A stretch of DNA of 64,000 nucleotides from Nostoc sp. CHAB 5844. Lineage in GTDB: Bacteria; Cyanobacteriota; Cyanobacteriia; Cyanobacteriales; Nostocaceae. This document shows positions 17,770 to 26,962 of the stretch, piece after piece. The DNA lies in the NCBI RefSeq assembly GCF_020829595.1, contig NZ_JAIVFW010000017.1, positions 58,162 to 122,161 of the forward strand, written 5' to 3'. The position numbers and the translations under genes are program-made. Positions within the stretch are counted from its first letter, which is position 1. Each line of letters starts with the position of its first letter. The notes under the pieces are model-generated. The model did not search any database. It worked only from the letters and a program-made list of their open reading frames with translations, and was not told where the DNA came from.

Positions 17770-19968
17770 TTATACAGCGATAAATGAAGAAGTTTCTTTC
17801 TTTGTATATGCAGTAACTACATTCTTAATAATTGTCAAACCAACTCCTCCTGCCAAAGTCATAATTGATTCTGGATGGAATTGAACGCCAGCAATAGGTA
17901 AAGTTTGATGCTCGATACCCATAATTACACCATCATTTGAGATAGCAGTAATTTTGAGTTCTTTAGATAGGGTTTCAGGTATAGCAAACAATGAATGATA
18001 TCTACCAACTTCAAAAGATTGGGGTAAGCCTTTGAAAATTACTGAATTTTGCTCAACAACAGAAATACGAGATACTTTGCCATGCTGAGGATAAGTCAGA
18101 ACTCCTAGTTCACCTCCAAAAGCTTCAACAATAGATTGCAATCCTAGACAAACACCAAAAATAGGAATCTTTCGTTTTATGCAAGCTACTATTGTCTCTA
18201 CTACACCAAAGTTGCTAGGTCTTCCAGGCCCAGGAGACAAAACAACAAGGTCTGGACACTCTGTATCAAACACTGATTCCGAAAAACCATATCGTAGAGT
18301 TTTAACATTGACATCAGCTTGACGGATGTAGTTAGCAAGTGTGTGTACAAAAGAGTCTTCGTGGTCAATTAATAAGACACGCTTCTTACTTTCTACTCTA
18401 ATTGGCTGATGCTTAAGTTCTAAGCTAGTTGAAAAATTACTACTTCTTTGTTTTGTTTGATCAAGTATCTGGAACAAAGCCGCAGCTTTAATGATAGTTT
18501 CTTGGGCTTCAGCTTCTGGAATCGAATCATACAGGACTGTCGCACCAACTCGCACTTCAGCAATAGAATCTTTCAACTGGATAGTCCGCAGGATCAGACC
18601 AGTATTCAAGTTTCCTTTGAAGCTCAAGTATCCAATGGCCCCACCATACCAACGTCGAGGACTACGCTCATGCTGTTCGATAAACTGCATTGCCCATCGC
18701 TTTGGCGCTCCTGTAACTGTAACTGCCCAAAGATGGCTGAGGAATGCATCTAAGGCATCAAACTCTGGACGCAGCGTTCCTTCAACGTGATCTACTGTAT
18801 GGATGAGATGACTGTACATTTCAATTTGACGACGGCCAATAACTTGTACTGATCCAGGTTCACAGATCCGCGATTTATCATTACGATCTACGTCAGTACA
18901 CATAGTCAACTCAGCTTCATCTTTGCCTGAGTTCAACAGTTTTAAAATTTGAGCTGCGTCATCAATTGCATTTTGACCCCGTTTAATAGTGCCACTGATT
19001 GGGCAAGTTTCTACACGCTTGCCTTCAGTTCGCACAAACATTTCTGGCGATGCGCCAATTAGAAACTCTTCACCTAGATTCAAGATAAATCCATAGGGGC
19101 TAGGATTAATCTGCTGTAGTTTCCAGAAAAGTTCCGTTGGTGACTGTTCGCAAACTTGAAAGAAGCTTTGGCTGGGAACAACTTCAAATAAATCACCGCG
19201 CTGGAAGTATTCTAGTGCTTTTTCTACCTGTTGTTCATATTCTCCAGGTGCATGGTCAGATGCACTAGTATAAGTCAAGTTTTTACCTCGGTAATCTACT
19301 ATTTGTCCATCACGAGGTAACTCCTTAGTACAACCATTTTTGGTGACAAAGTCATATTGCAAATGAAAAGCGCTTTGCTGATAGTAGTCAACAATTAACA
19401 ATTCATCCGGTAAATATAGCACCAAATCCCTTTGATTTTCAGCGCGTTGCAAGTGCTTTTGCATCTGCTCAAACTGAAAAACTAAGTCATAGCCAAATGC
19501 ACCATATAGCCCTAGATGCTCATCTTCTGGGCTGGTAAAAATGTTGAGGATTTCCCTTAAAATGTTAAAAACTGATGGTTGCTTACTTCTTTGTTCTTCT
19601 GAAAAGAAACGTTTTGTTGTCCGAACCGAGCCAGTTACACCATTAGTTTCCTTTTTAACGTCTTGAAGTTGCGGTAAATTGTATAGATACTCTACTAAAT
19701 AATCTATCAGAACCATACCTCGCTCGTTGTGAGCTATGAGTGTAAAATTGTTGTCGCAAGTGGCAAGTTCTAGGGGTGGATTAACAAAACCGATCGCCCA
19801 TCTTTTATATCTTCCTGGATATTCGTAACTACTTTTGAATAAACCTCCGCGTTGAAAATCCAGACGTAACAATATCTTTTCAAGAGCAGTCTCAATAGGA
19901 ATTGCATTTACAGAGCGAGCAACACTTATTCCACCTTGAGTTTTATAGCAGTAAGTATTTAGATCCAT
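17770..19968 (-). CDS. trpEG: Anthranilate synthase, fused TrpE-TrpG
   Basis: A 732-residue fusion: chorismate-binding component I (about 1-490) then a class I glutamine amidotransferase (about 530-732). I chose the ATG at 19968 because GAGGAAG precedes it by 5-12 nt and the family begins here (MDLNTYCYKT); an upstream in-frame start would add 34 unlikely residues. In the active site the motif is PISGT, the small-residue version of anthranilate synthases that aminate C2, in contrast to PIKGT in the aminodeoxychorismate synthase of this locus. The GATase has GVCLGLQ (nucleophilic Cys) and FHPES. It makes anthranilate from chorismate and glutamine. Being fused and next to biosynthetic genes, it is probably a pathway-dedicated copy. 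Confidence 0.9.
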   Translation of the reverse strand: MDLNTYCYKTQGGISVARSVNAIPIETALEKILLRLDFQRGGLFKSSYEYPGRYKRWAIGFVNPPLELATCDNNFTLIAHNERGMVLIDYLVEYLYNLPQLQDVKKETNGVTGSVRTTKRFFSEEQRSKQPSVFNILREILNIFTSPEDEHLGLYGAFGYDLVFQFEQMQKHLQRAENQRDLVLYLPDELLIVDYYQQSAFHLQYDFVTKNGCTKELPRDGQIVDYRGKNLTYTSASDHAPGEYEQQVEKALEYFQRGDLFEVVPSQSFFQVCEQSPTELFWKLQQINPSPYGFILNLGEEFLIGASPEMFVRTEGKRVETCPISGTIKRGQNAIDDAAQILKLLNSGKDEAELTMCTDVDRNDKSRICEPGSVQVIGRRQIEMYSHLIHTVDHVEGTLRPEFDALDAFLSHLWAVTVTGAPKRWAMQFIEQHERSPRRWYGGAIGYLSFKGNLNTGLILRTIQLKDSIAEVRVGATVLYDSIPEAEAQETIIKAAALFQILDQTKQRSSNFSTSLELKHQPIRVESKKRVLLIDHEDSFVHTLANYIRQADVNVKTLRYGFSESVFDTECPDLVVLSPGPGRPSNFGVVETIVACIKRKIPIFGVCLGLQSIVEAFGGELGVLTYPQHGKVSRISVVEQNSVIFKGLPQSFEVGRYHSLFAIPETLSKELKITAISNDGVIMGIEHQTLPIAGVQFHPESIMTLAGGVGLTIIKNVVTAYTKKETSSFIAV

Positions 19969-20640
19969 CACTACTTCCTCAAAATTTTTATAATGTAAAC
20001 TGGAAAAATTTAGCCTATACACTTTCTCTGAAAGAACTTTTGCTTCACTTAATAAAACCTGAAATACCAAAAATATTGCAATTTAGAGACTATAAAAATT
20101 TGCAAATAAATAAAGCAACTATAAAATACATAATAAGTTATTTTATAAGTGAAATATTTATTTATGGCAGCAAATTCACTAATATAGTATAGTAATTATA
20201 AAGTTTTATCTATACGCTCTCATACAGCTTTAAAATTTAATTATAAACTCAAAAAATTATTTAGCCTGTAAAAGTTTTATTGCTTAAGGTAAAAATACCT
20301 TTTCACTGAAGTTTTATTTACGAATGATCTGTAATCCTTAAACTTGTTTTGTTACTTTGAAACATTACAATAGGTAAAAGAGTTACAAGTTTTTAATTTC
20401 TACCATAGTCTATATATTTTAGTTGATATTAGAAATTAAAGTCTAAATCTTGAATAATTAAAGCTAAATCCTAAGCTTTGATTATTATTTTACAGAGTGA
20501 CAAAGCAGAATTAAGATTTTACTATAAAATCTTAACTTTAAAGCATTAAATACTGATTTGATAGCCTTACTACATAAATTACATTTTAAAATTTTATAAT
20601 TACTCTGTTGAAGAAGTTATTTAGCTCCAATTTTATGTAC
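19969..20640. other. AT-rich spacer between trpEG and the alcohol dehydrogenase
   Basis: About 670 bp with no supportable gene, very AT-rich. It must hold the promoter for trpEG. A perfect hairpin (TTAAGATTTTA / TAAAATCTTAA, 3-nt loop) lies at 20511-20535, about 105 bp past the end of the dehydrogenase gene; it could terminate that transcript, although no strong T-run follows. Confidence 0.55.
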
Positions 20641-21726
20641 TTATCCTTCAATTAATGTTTTGGTAGTATTATATTCTTGCCCAAGCGATGCAATATCAAT
20701 CACAAAACGGTACTTCACTTCGCTTTTAAGCATCCGCTCGTACGCTTGGTTAATCTTCTGAATAGGGATGAGTTCGATATCACAGACTATATTGTGTTGG
20801 GCACAAAAATCAAGCATTTCTTGCGTTTCTTTAATTCCACCAATCATTGAGCCAGCAATTGAGAGGCGTTTATTAATTAAATTGTTAATGTCAGGTGATG
20901 AGTGTGGATATTCTGGTACACCAAGTAAGCATAGCGTACCACTACGCTTTAACAACTGGGTATATGCGTCCAAGTTATGCGATACTGAAATCGTATCGAG
21001 AATAAAGTCAAAGCTGTTAATGTGCTTACTCATTTCATTATTATTTTTTGAAATGACAAACTCATCGGCTCCAAGGCGCTTGGCATCTTTGGTCTTATCC
21101 GACGACGTTGTGAACAGGACAGTATAAGCACCAAAAGCGTGAGCAAATTTTAGCGCCATGTGTCCCAATCCGCCCAACCCTACGATGCCAACCTTATCAC
21201 CTCTGCCAACTTTCCAGTAGCGCAAAGGCGAGTAGGTGGTAATCCCCGCACACAAAAGCGGTGCAACAGCTGCAAGATCCAACTTTTGGGAAACGTGTAG
21301 CACGTAATTTTCATCTACAACTATCTGGTTAGAATAGCCACCATAAGTCATTTTTCCTGTCTGCTTCTCTGGGCTGTTGTAGGTGAAAATAATTTCGTTA
21401 TCACAGTACTGCTCGAAACTCGCACGGCAGTTGGGACAGGTGCGGCAAGAATCAACCATACAACCAACCCCCGCAACCTCGCCTACCTGGAATTTGGTAA
21501 CTTGTTCACCAATCTTCACTACACGACCCACAATCTCATGCCCAGGTACGATTGGGTAAACCGTGTTCTTCCATTCGTTATAGACTGTATGCAAATCCGA
21601 GTGACACACACCACAGTAAAGAATCTCAATCTGTACATCATGTGGGCCTGGCTCTCGTCGCTCAAAATTGAACAAGCCCAGTGGTGTAGTTGCACTTTGG
21701 GCTGCATATCCAATACTATTAATCAC
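20641..21726 (-). CDS. Zinc-dependent NAD(P)H alcohol dehydrogenase (cinnamyl-alcohol-dehydrogenase type)
   Basis: A 361-residue medium-chain dehydrogenase. The GTG at 21726 is the likely start because AGGAG lies 7 nt upstream (the TTG 33 bp earlier has none). Catalytic zinc ligands are in GVCHSDLHT and PGHEIVGRV; the structural zinc site is the four-Cys cluster SCRTCPNC...QYC; the Rossmann motif is GLGGLGHMALKFA. The family reduces aldehydes to alcohols (YahK/CAD type). In this cluster the obvious substrate is the aldehyde released by the reductase domain of the NRPS at 38670. That link is inference. Confidence 0.88.
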   Translation of the reverse strand: MINSIGYAAQSATTPLGLFNFERREPGPHDVQIEILYCGVCHSDLHTVYNEWKNTVYPIVPGHEIVGRVVKIGEQVTKFQVGEVAGVGCMVDSCRTCPNCRASFEQYCDNEIIFTYNSPEKQTGKMTYGGYSNQIVVDENYVLHVSQKLDLAAVAPLLCAGITTYSPLRYWKVGRGDKVGIVGLGGLGHMALKFAHAFGAYTVLFTTSSDKTKDAKRLGADEFVISKNNNEMSKHINSFDFILDTISVSHNLDAYTQLLKRSGTLCLLGVPEYPHSSPDINNLINKRLSIAGSMIGGIKETQEMLDFCAQHNIVCDIELIPIQKINQAYERMLKSEVKYRFVIDIASLGQEYNTTKTLIEG

Positions 21727-21867
21727 AGATAAACTCCTTTCTACTAAATTTTTAAACAAAAATCACTTAGGGCTTGACATGAAACAACCTTAGTCGGAAG
21801 TTTCATTCGTACTTGGTTGATAGCAGCTATATGTTCTGCATATTCTGCTGTACTTAGCTCACCCTAG

Positions 21868-22941
21868 CTACTTAAAAAACTTAATCAGTTCTTCTAACTT
21901 TGACCAGGCAGCGCCACTACGCAAGATTTCTTTTGCGATGCAAATGCCATATGCATGGTTTCCAAGTGGTACAACTCCTCCCACCTGAAGTGCTAGAGCC
22001 GCATTGAATGTTACAACATCTTGCTGCGCTTGAGTACCTCTACCTTGTAGAACAGAGCGCAGAATTTCAGCGTTATCTTGCACATTGCCCCACTCTAAAC
22101 TTCTCATAGGAGCAAACTGCAAACCTAATTCTTGAAGTTTTAAGTTCTCTATATGTACTTGACCGTTAAATAGAATTGCTAAGTCAGTAATTTGTGCTAA
22201 TCTAGCTTCGTTTAGTTGTTCCCGTTCACACAGAACAATGGCTTGTTGTGTACCCAGTTTACGTAAGGTCTGGGTAATTATTTTCAGTAAATGGGTTTTG
22301 GTTAGTATAATTACCTGTCCTGTAGGACGCAATGGGTTCGCGAGCGATCCCAACAAATTAAAGACAGTTTCTACTTGTATTACTTGTCGTAGTGGCGCAA
22401 GGGTCTTGAATATTGGATAAACACTAGATGCCAATAAAAATGTTATGCCAACTTCAGGTATTGCTGCTTGAATCTTATCAATTGTATTTTGTAAATTAAC
22501 CCCTAATACTTCTAATAGATCTGCGAAACCTGCACATCTTGATACAGAATTATCGCCATATTTAGCAACTGGCACTCCAGCAGCAGCAGCAACAAAGGCA
22601 ACAGCAATTGAGATGGTAAAGCTTGAGTTTCTATCTTCTCCTATATAGCAGATATCACTTAAAAGACTAGATTTGTTTTGACTTGTGGCTGTTAATAACG
22701 ATGAATAGGATAGTAAACTTTGGATCGTATTAGTTAATTCTTCAGCCGTCAACCCTTTCATTTGTAAAATTGTTAGAATAGCTCCTGTTAACATAGGTGG
22801 AATGGTTCCATCGTACCATCCCTGCATCAATTTAGTAGCTTGACTATGAGATAAAGATTGACCTTCGATTAATTCTTCTACAAACTCACTCCAGAGTAAG
22901 ACTTTTTCTGGAGTAGCGACATAAGTAGCAAAGTTTGTCAT
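21868..22941 (-). CDS. TrpD-like phosphoribosyltransferase homologue with altered active site
   Basis: A 357-residue protein with the TrpD fold (glycosyltransferase family 3): an N-terminal helical domain (SLSHSQATKLMQGWYDGTIPP) and the nucleoside-phosphorylase-like domain with FTISIAVAFVAAAAGVPVAKYG and ADLLEVLGV. The overall match to anthranilate phosphoribosyltransferase is clear, but the PRPP/Mg motif GTGGD reads YIGED, and the conserved KHGNRSVSS reads KYGDNSVSR. It may therefore bind a different substrate or be non-catalytic. Its neighbour trpEG would supply anthranilate. Start at ATG 22941 with only a weak upstream purine tract. Confidence 0.8.
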   Translation of the reverse strand: MTNFATYVATPEKVLLWSEFVEELIEGQSLSHSQATKLMQGWYDGTIPPMLTGAILTILQMKGLTAEELTNTIQSLLSYSSLLTATSQNKSSLLSDICYIGEDRNSSFTISIAVAFVAAAAGVPVAKYGDNSVSRCAGFADLLEVLGVNLQNTIDKIQAAIPEVGITFLLASSVYPIFKTLAPLRQVIQVETVFNLLGSLANPLRPTGQVIILTKTHLLKIITQTLRKLGTQQAIVLCEREQLNEARLAQITDLAILFNGQVHIENLKLQELGLQFAPMRSLEWGNVQDNAEILRSVLQGRGTQAQQDVVTFNAALALQVGGVVPLGNHAYGICIAKEILRSGAAWSKLEELIKFFK

Positions 22942-23061
22942 ACCTTTATAGCCTTTGTAGGTTTTATTTTCTTCGTAAAATAAAGTAGTGTTTTGAGACG
23001 ATTTATAAAGTAATTTTTAGACATCTAGAAACTTTCAGAAAATTTATACTTTTATTTAAAA

Positions 23062-23076
23062 TGATAATAATTTTCA
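23062..23076. promoter_or_regulatory. Fur-box-like palindrome upstream of the trpD-like gene
   Basis: TGATAATAATTTTCA matches the 7-1-7 Fur pattern TGATAATnATTATCA at 13 of 14 positions. It lies about 120 bp upstream of the trpD-like start and downstream of the amidohydrolase gene, i.e. in the promoter interval. In this AT-rich context a chance match is possible. Confidence 0.35.
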
Positions 23077-23119
23077 TCTGCTATACACAACTTTTACGTC
23101 GTCCATCTCTGTTCAGTAC

Positions 23120-24088
23120 CTATTTTTCTAACAATCCTAATCCAAATTTATAAGCACATTCTTCTAAAGCATTTAACAAATAGCCTCCCTCTTGTACTAA
23201 ACAAAGAGGTATAGATGCTTGGGCAAGAATCTGACCAATTTCTTGGAAAATAGAAGGTTGCAAATGCCAGCCTCCATGAGGATCATTGCCAATAATGTCA
23301 TAACCAACAGAAACAACCATAGCTGCACAACCAAAATTTGATGACTTTCTGATTAGCTGCTTAATTTTGGTTAAATATTCTTGTGAACTAGGTGGATAAG
23401 AAAAAGAAATGAAAGTTTGTCTATCGTTAGCAGGTTGAACTTCTTTGAAAGGATAACTTAACAATGTTGAGTTGTGAATAGATCCAAACCAAACCTCTGG
23501 TATGGATGCTACTAAAGCAGCAGAACCATTGCCAAAATGAAAGTCAATATCGAGCAGTCCCACCGGGCTTACTCCATACTGGAGAAGAGTCATTACAGCA
23601 GCAACTGCATTATTTAAAAAACAATACCCTCCTAACCAAGCAGGGCCAGCATGGTGTCCGGGAGGTCTGCACAAAGCATAGCTTAAAGAAGCCCCTTTAA
23701 CAACTTGCTGTGCTGCTGCAATTGCAGTTTTAACTGCTTCACGAGACAGGTCATAGACCCCCTCAAATAAAGGAGTATCTGCCTGAATTCCTTGGTCAAC
23801 ATAGGGATATTCAAACAGTAGTTCTCCTCCTACCAGCGAGCGATTCCAATGAGCTAAAAATGCAAGATACTCTTGATGATGAATTTGTTGGAGAATAGTA
23901 TCAAGAAAGTGATCACTAACCTGTGGTGTTGAAAAATGGCATTGAGGAAGATGCTTTAGACCTTGAAGAATATGATGAACACGTTTTTCAATTTCTCTGC
24001 TAGCTTCTTTTACATTAGAACTAATAATAATCGGAGATGCCCCTTGAATTTCTCTCTGTAAGCTCACCTCTAGACACACATTACTCAT
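23120..24088 (-). CDS. Histone-deacetylase-fold amidohydrolase (acetylpolyamine amidohydrolase-like)
   Basis: A 322-residue protein with all hallmarks of the zinc HDAC superfamily: the His pair in PPGHHAG (145/146), zinc ligands Asp182 and His184 in DIDFHFGNG, the third Asp in VGYDIIGNDPHGG, and the terminal EGGY. Start at ATG 24088 with GAGGTGAT upstream. Bacterial members hydrolyse acyl-amide bonds of small molecules such as acetylpolyamines. Within this cluster it most plausibly removes an N-acyl group from an intermediate or product, for example one added by the GNAT domain at 33622 or by the acyltransferase next door. That role is inference. Confidence 0.85.
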   Translation of the reverse strand: MSNVCLEVSLQREIQGASPIIISSNVKEASREIEKRVHHILQGLKHLPQCHFSTPQVSDHFLDTILQQIHHQEYLAFLAHWNRSLVGGELLFEYPYVDQGIQADTPLFEGVYDLSREAVKTAIAAAQQVVKGASLSYALCRPPGHHAGPAWLGGYCFLNNAVAAVMTLLQYGVSPVGLLDIDFHFGNGSAALVASIPEVWFGSIHNSTLLSYPFKEVQPANDRQTFISFSYPPSSQEYLTKIKQLIRKSSNFGCAAMVVSVGYDIIGNDPHGGWHLQPSIFQEIGQILAQASIPLCLVQEGGYLLNALEECAYKFGLGLLEK

Positions 24089-24258
24089 ACAATCACCTCA
24101 TACATTGTTTTCACTAAGAGCGTTGTTTTGCTCCCTTTCAAGGAAAATATCGACAACTGGTGGTGCGATGGGAATGAATTTCTGTCTGCTTCAATGGTTT
24201 CCTTACTCTAGCCACATTCACATCTGGATTAACAAAATTTTATTAGTGAAATAGGCTC

Positions 24259-26019
24259 TTACATACTTGTAGATTTTTCTGGCGACTTACTTATAAGTTC
24301 TCCTACTTCCAACAGGCATTGCTTTAAAATGTAAATAAATTTTTCTGCCTTTTGATGTTTAGTTGTTACAGTAAAGGTAATACGTTTACGACCAATTATA
24401 TAGCCAATTCCATAGCCGCGAGGCGGGGTGATACAGCATAGTTCTGTACCTATTCTATTACCCGTTGTGGAAACGTCGATTATTGGATCTATGATAAAAT
24501 CATTGAATATTTTATCTTGAAAAATATCAGGAAGACTACTATCTTGGTGATGAGCTAATCTATAAAGTGCATGAAGGTGTTGAATCGGCCCTTGCCCCTT
24601 TTTAGCATCAAACACTCGCCGTAAATGAGCGTTAACAGCGCGTTTAAAAGCTAAATATCGCTCTTCATCAGGTGCTTGCTCATTGAAGCTTTGAATTAGC
24701 TCCAGAGATTGGGGCGTAACCGCGAATGCATCGTCCCACCGCCCATATCTGAAGCCTCTGGTGTGTACCACCTGCAAAATGCTAGTACCAACTTTACCAT
24801 GTAGGCGAGTAGAAGCAATCTGTAGCGACAAAATAAACATAGCATCAGCAATCAAACCATGCTGCTCAATAAAATCTGAGCCAAATTCATCGAATATTGC
24901 TACCCCTATGTCGATCTCATTGCTTAGACGTTGAGCAAATGCTGATGCTCGTTCTACTTCTTCTAGAAGTTTGTGATCTAACTCCCAACCCAGTTGCTGT
25001 GGTGTTTCAAGTTCAACAAAACTAGAGGAGACTAGAGGTTTTTGAAGGATGTTTGGCTCTTGGTTTACTTCGTCTATCAAGCGAGCTGCTAAGTAGCCAT
25101 CAATATGACTATGTTCAACTGTCACAGCGAACTGACCTGCTGGGTTGAAAACTATCTGGATAGGTTTATCGAACCAGCGATTTTGCCCACCATCTCCAGT
25201 AAAAGCAGTTTTTGCTAGCGTTTCTATGTTAGGTGGCATTATTTCGTCCAAACAAACAATGAACAGTGCGCTATCTAATAGTTCCAGAGAGTGAGCATTT
25301 TCCAAAGCTAAGTTTTTAAGATAAGAGCGCACTACTGCCCATTGAGTCCTGGGCAAACCTGTCAACACTCCCACAGGAGGATTGCTAGAAGGTGTATTTT
25401 CTAGAATCCAATCGAGTTGTTGTGCGATCGCTTCAACAGTTGGCAACTTATCTTCAGGGAGCAGCTTTAATGCGTAAAATATATTCTGCCGGATAACCAC
25501 AATATGCTCAGAATTTTTTACCTTTTGAAAGCGATCGCACCTAATTTCTGGTACTCGTATAGTACCAAATAGGTTGTCGTACTGAGCCATACAAAGAGGA
25601 GCTTTACTTCCTCGTCGAAATATATCTTTATCTGGCTCTAGTTGCCTATATTTGATTTTCAGATGGAACTGTAGGGCATTGAAAATTATGATAGCGACAA
25701 TGTGAGTAAATTGATATTTCTCAGTCGTTAAGACTGGCGATGCCACTACCGTTGATCTTTCATTTAAATATGATACTCTAGGTTCTAAATATCTAGCCTC
25801 TTGATGTAAATAATTAGTCTGAGTAGTCCAGCAGTCAATCATCTCCAGCTGCTTCTGTAGTTGCACTCCCACACCTTGTTGGAATTTTATAACAGCTGCT
25901 TTTGTTCGTGCTAGTTCTGGCTCACTCAACAAGGGTGTAACCATCTGTATATATTGATTGCAGGTGTTTTCAAGTTTTGGCAATGGCAGTTTAGGAAGAT
26001 GCTCTTGGCATTGATACAT
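24259..26019 (-). CDS. Choline/carnitine O-acyltransferase family enzyme
   Basis: A 586-residue protein of the two-domain BAHD/CAT-like carnitine acyltransferase fold. The opening LPKLPLPKLENTCNQYIQMV is the classic N-terminal signature, the catalytic His is His303 in VEHSHIDG, and the YGRWDDAFAVT segment corresponds to the substrate-binding motif before the C-terminal domain (KGQGPIQHLHALYRL). Family members move acyl groups between CoA (or a carrier) and a hydroxyl. It is rare in bacteria. Here it is followed by a free ACP and an AMP-ligase, which suggests that it transfers an acyl group from the ACP onto a product hydroxyl or amine. The start has TAAGGA 8 nt upstream. Confidence 0.85.
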   Translation of the reverse strand: MYQCQEHLPKLPLPKLENTCNQYIQMVTPLLSEPELARTKAAVIKFQQGVGVQLQKQLEMIDCWTTQTNYLHQEARYLEPRVSYLNERSTVVASPVLTTEKYQFTHIVAIIIFNALQFHLKIKYRQLEPDKDIFRRGSKAPLCMAQYDNLFGTIRVPEIRCDRFQKVKNSEHIVVIRQNIFYALKLLPEDKLPTVEAIAQQLDWILENTPSSNPPVGVLTGLPRTQWAVVRSYLKNLALENAHSLELLDSALFIVCLDEIMPPNIETLAKTAFTGDGGQNRWFDKPIQIVFNPAGQFAVTVEHSHIDGYLAARLIDEVNQEPNILQKPLVSSSFVELETPQQLGWELDHKLLEEVERASAFAQRLSNEIDIGVAIFDEFGSDFIEQHGLIADAMFILSLQIASTRLHGKVGTSILQVVHTRGFRYGRWDDAFAVTPQSLELIQSFNEQAPDEERYLAFKRAVNAHLRRVFDAKKGQGPIQHLHALYRLAHHQDSSLPDIFQDKIFNDFIIDPIIDVSTTGNRIGTELCCITPPRGYGIGYIIGRKRITFTVTTKHQKAEKFIYILKQCLLEVGELISKSPEKSTSM

Positions 26020-26390
26020 TTAGTTATTCCTTACTAGATTACATTGTGTGACAGTATTGTTCATTAGATTAAGCTTTTTCCAAGGTCTGAGATGTACTTG
26101 AGGGACATCTATAGCAGAACTTATGTTAAATGCATTAAAGCTGATTTTATGATGTATTTCTTTAAAATCTACTGTTTTAGTTATTTAAAAGTTATCAATA
26201 AGTATTTTCACATTTTGTACATGATTCCAGAGAATTGAATTCGTAGTTATACAAACACGGATGCAGTAGCGGTTTCCTGAAGAGTAGTCTACACAAGGTG
26301 GACTAATAGAAAATCAAATATTTGAAACCCTCGTATGCAAATTTTACTTGTATAGCAGCGACTTCAGTCGCCTGGGGCAATATATGAGTA
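26020..26390. other. Intergenic region between the acyltransferase and ACP genes
   Basis: About 370 bp, AT-rich, no gene seen. A short hairpin GCGACT-TC-AGTCGC at 26358-26371 lies about 20 bp past the ACP stop, without a T-run. The acyltransferase probably has its own promoter here. Confidence 0.5.
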
Positions 26391-26660
26391 TTACAATTTG
26401 CTCATAATCAAAGACTTAATAGCGTTAACTGTTCCAAAGTTTTCTAGTAATAACTCTTCTGTATTTAAAGTAATACCAAATTTTTTTGTAATAAAATCAG
26501 CTAGGATAAAAATACCCAGTGAATCATTCATACCTGACTCTATCAATGGTAAATCATTTGACAAAACAATATTTGGTTTATCATATAAAAATTCATTTAT
26601 AATATAATCTTTAATTATTTGTTCTATCTCAATTGCAGTATATTTTTTTACAGTAGACAT
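26391..26660 (-). CDS. Free-standing acyl carrier protein
   Basis: An 89-residue acidic protein starting at ATG 26660 (AAGGGA 7 nt upstream; an in-frame TTG 6 bp earlier is less likely). The phosphopantetheine site is Ser47 in SGMNDSLGIF, a DSL-type motif, inside a four-helix pattern with KKFGITLNTEELLLENFGTVNAI as helices II-III. It should be loaded by the AMP-ligase encoded just upstream and serve the carnitine-acyltransferase-like enzyme downstream. It is too short and isolated to be part of a fatty-acid synthase set. Confidence 0.88.
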   Translation of the reverse strand: MSTVKKYTAIEIEQIIKDYIINEFLYDKPNIVLSNDLPLIESGMNDSLGIFILADFITKKFGITLNTEELLLENFGTVNAIKSLIMSKL

Positions 26661-26962
26661 TCTCAATTCCCTTATTAAATTATTATGTTGAATTTTTTCA
26701 GATTTTTGTGGTGCAGAGCAAAGTTTTCTTCAATTTAGACTGTAAGATTTTAGCCAATTACTTAATCTATTACAGATAAACAAACAGATTTCAACTATGT
26801 TTACATAGTTTTTTATTTAAAGGAAACCTATTTACAGTCCGACTTATGATGTCAACAAACAAAAATATTTAGAACAGGGTTATTGTTAACAACTAAAGTT
26901 GAACATTATTTAGTTTCCTTTAAACAATTAATTGTATTTAGAAAGTGTTATAAGCGGCATAT
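26661..26962. other. AT-rich spacer between the ACP and AMP-ligase genes
   Basis: About 300 bp with no gene. It contains T-runs and short inverted AT-rich stretches but no clear terminator. The gap argues that acp and the ligase are not tightly coupled. Confidence 0.5.

Noticed and set aside
17770..22941. Indole alkaloid (hapalindole-type) or tryptophan operon
   Set aside because: There is trpEG and a trpD-like gene but no trpC/F/A/B, isonitrile synthase or aromatic prenyltransferase in the window, and the TrpD motifs are altered.
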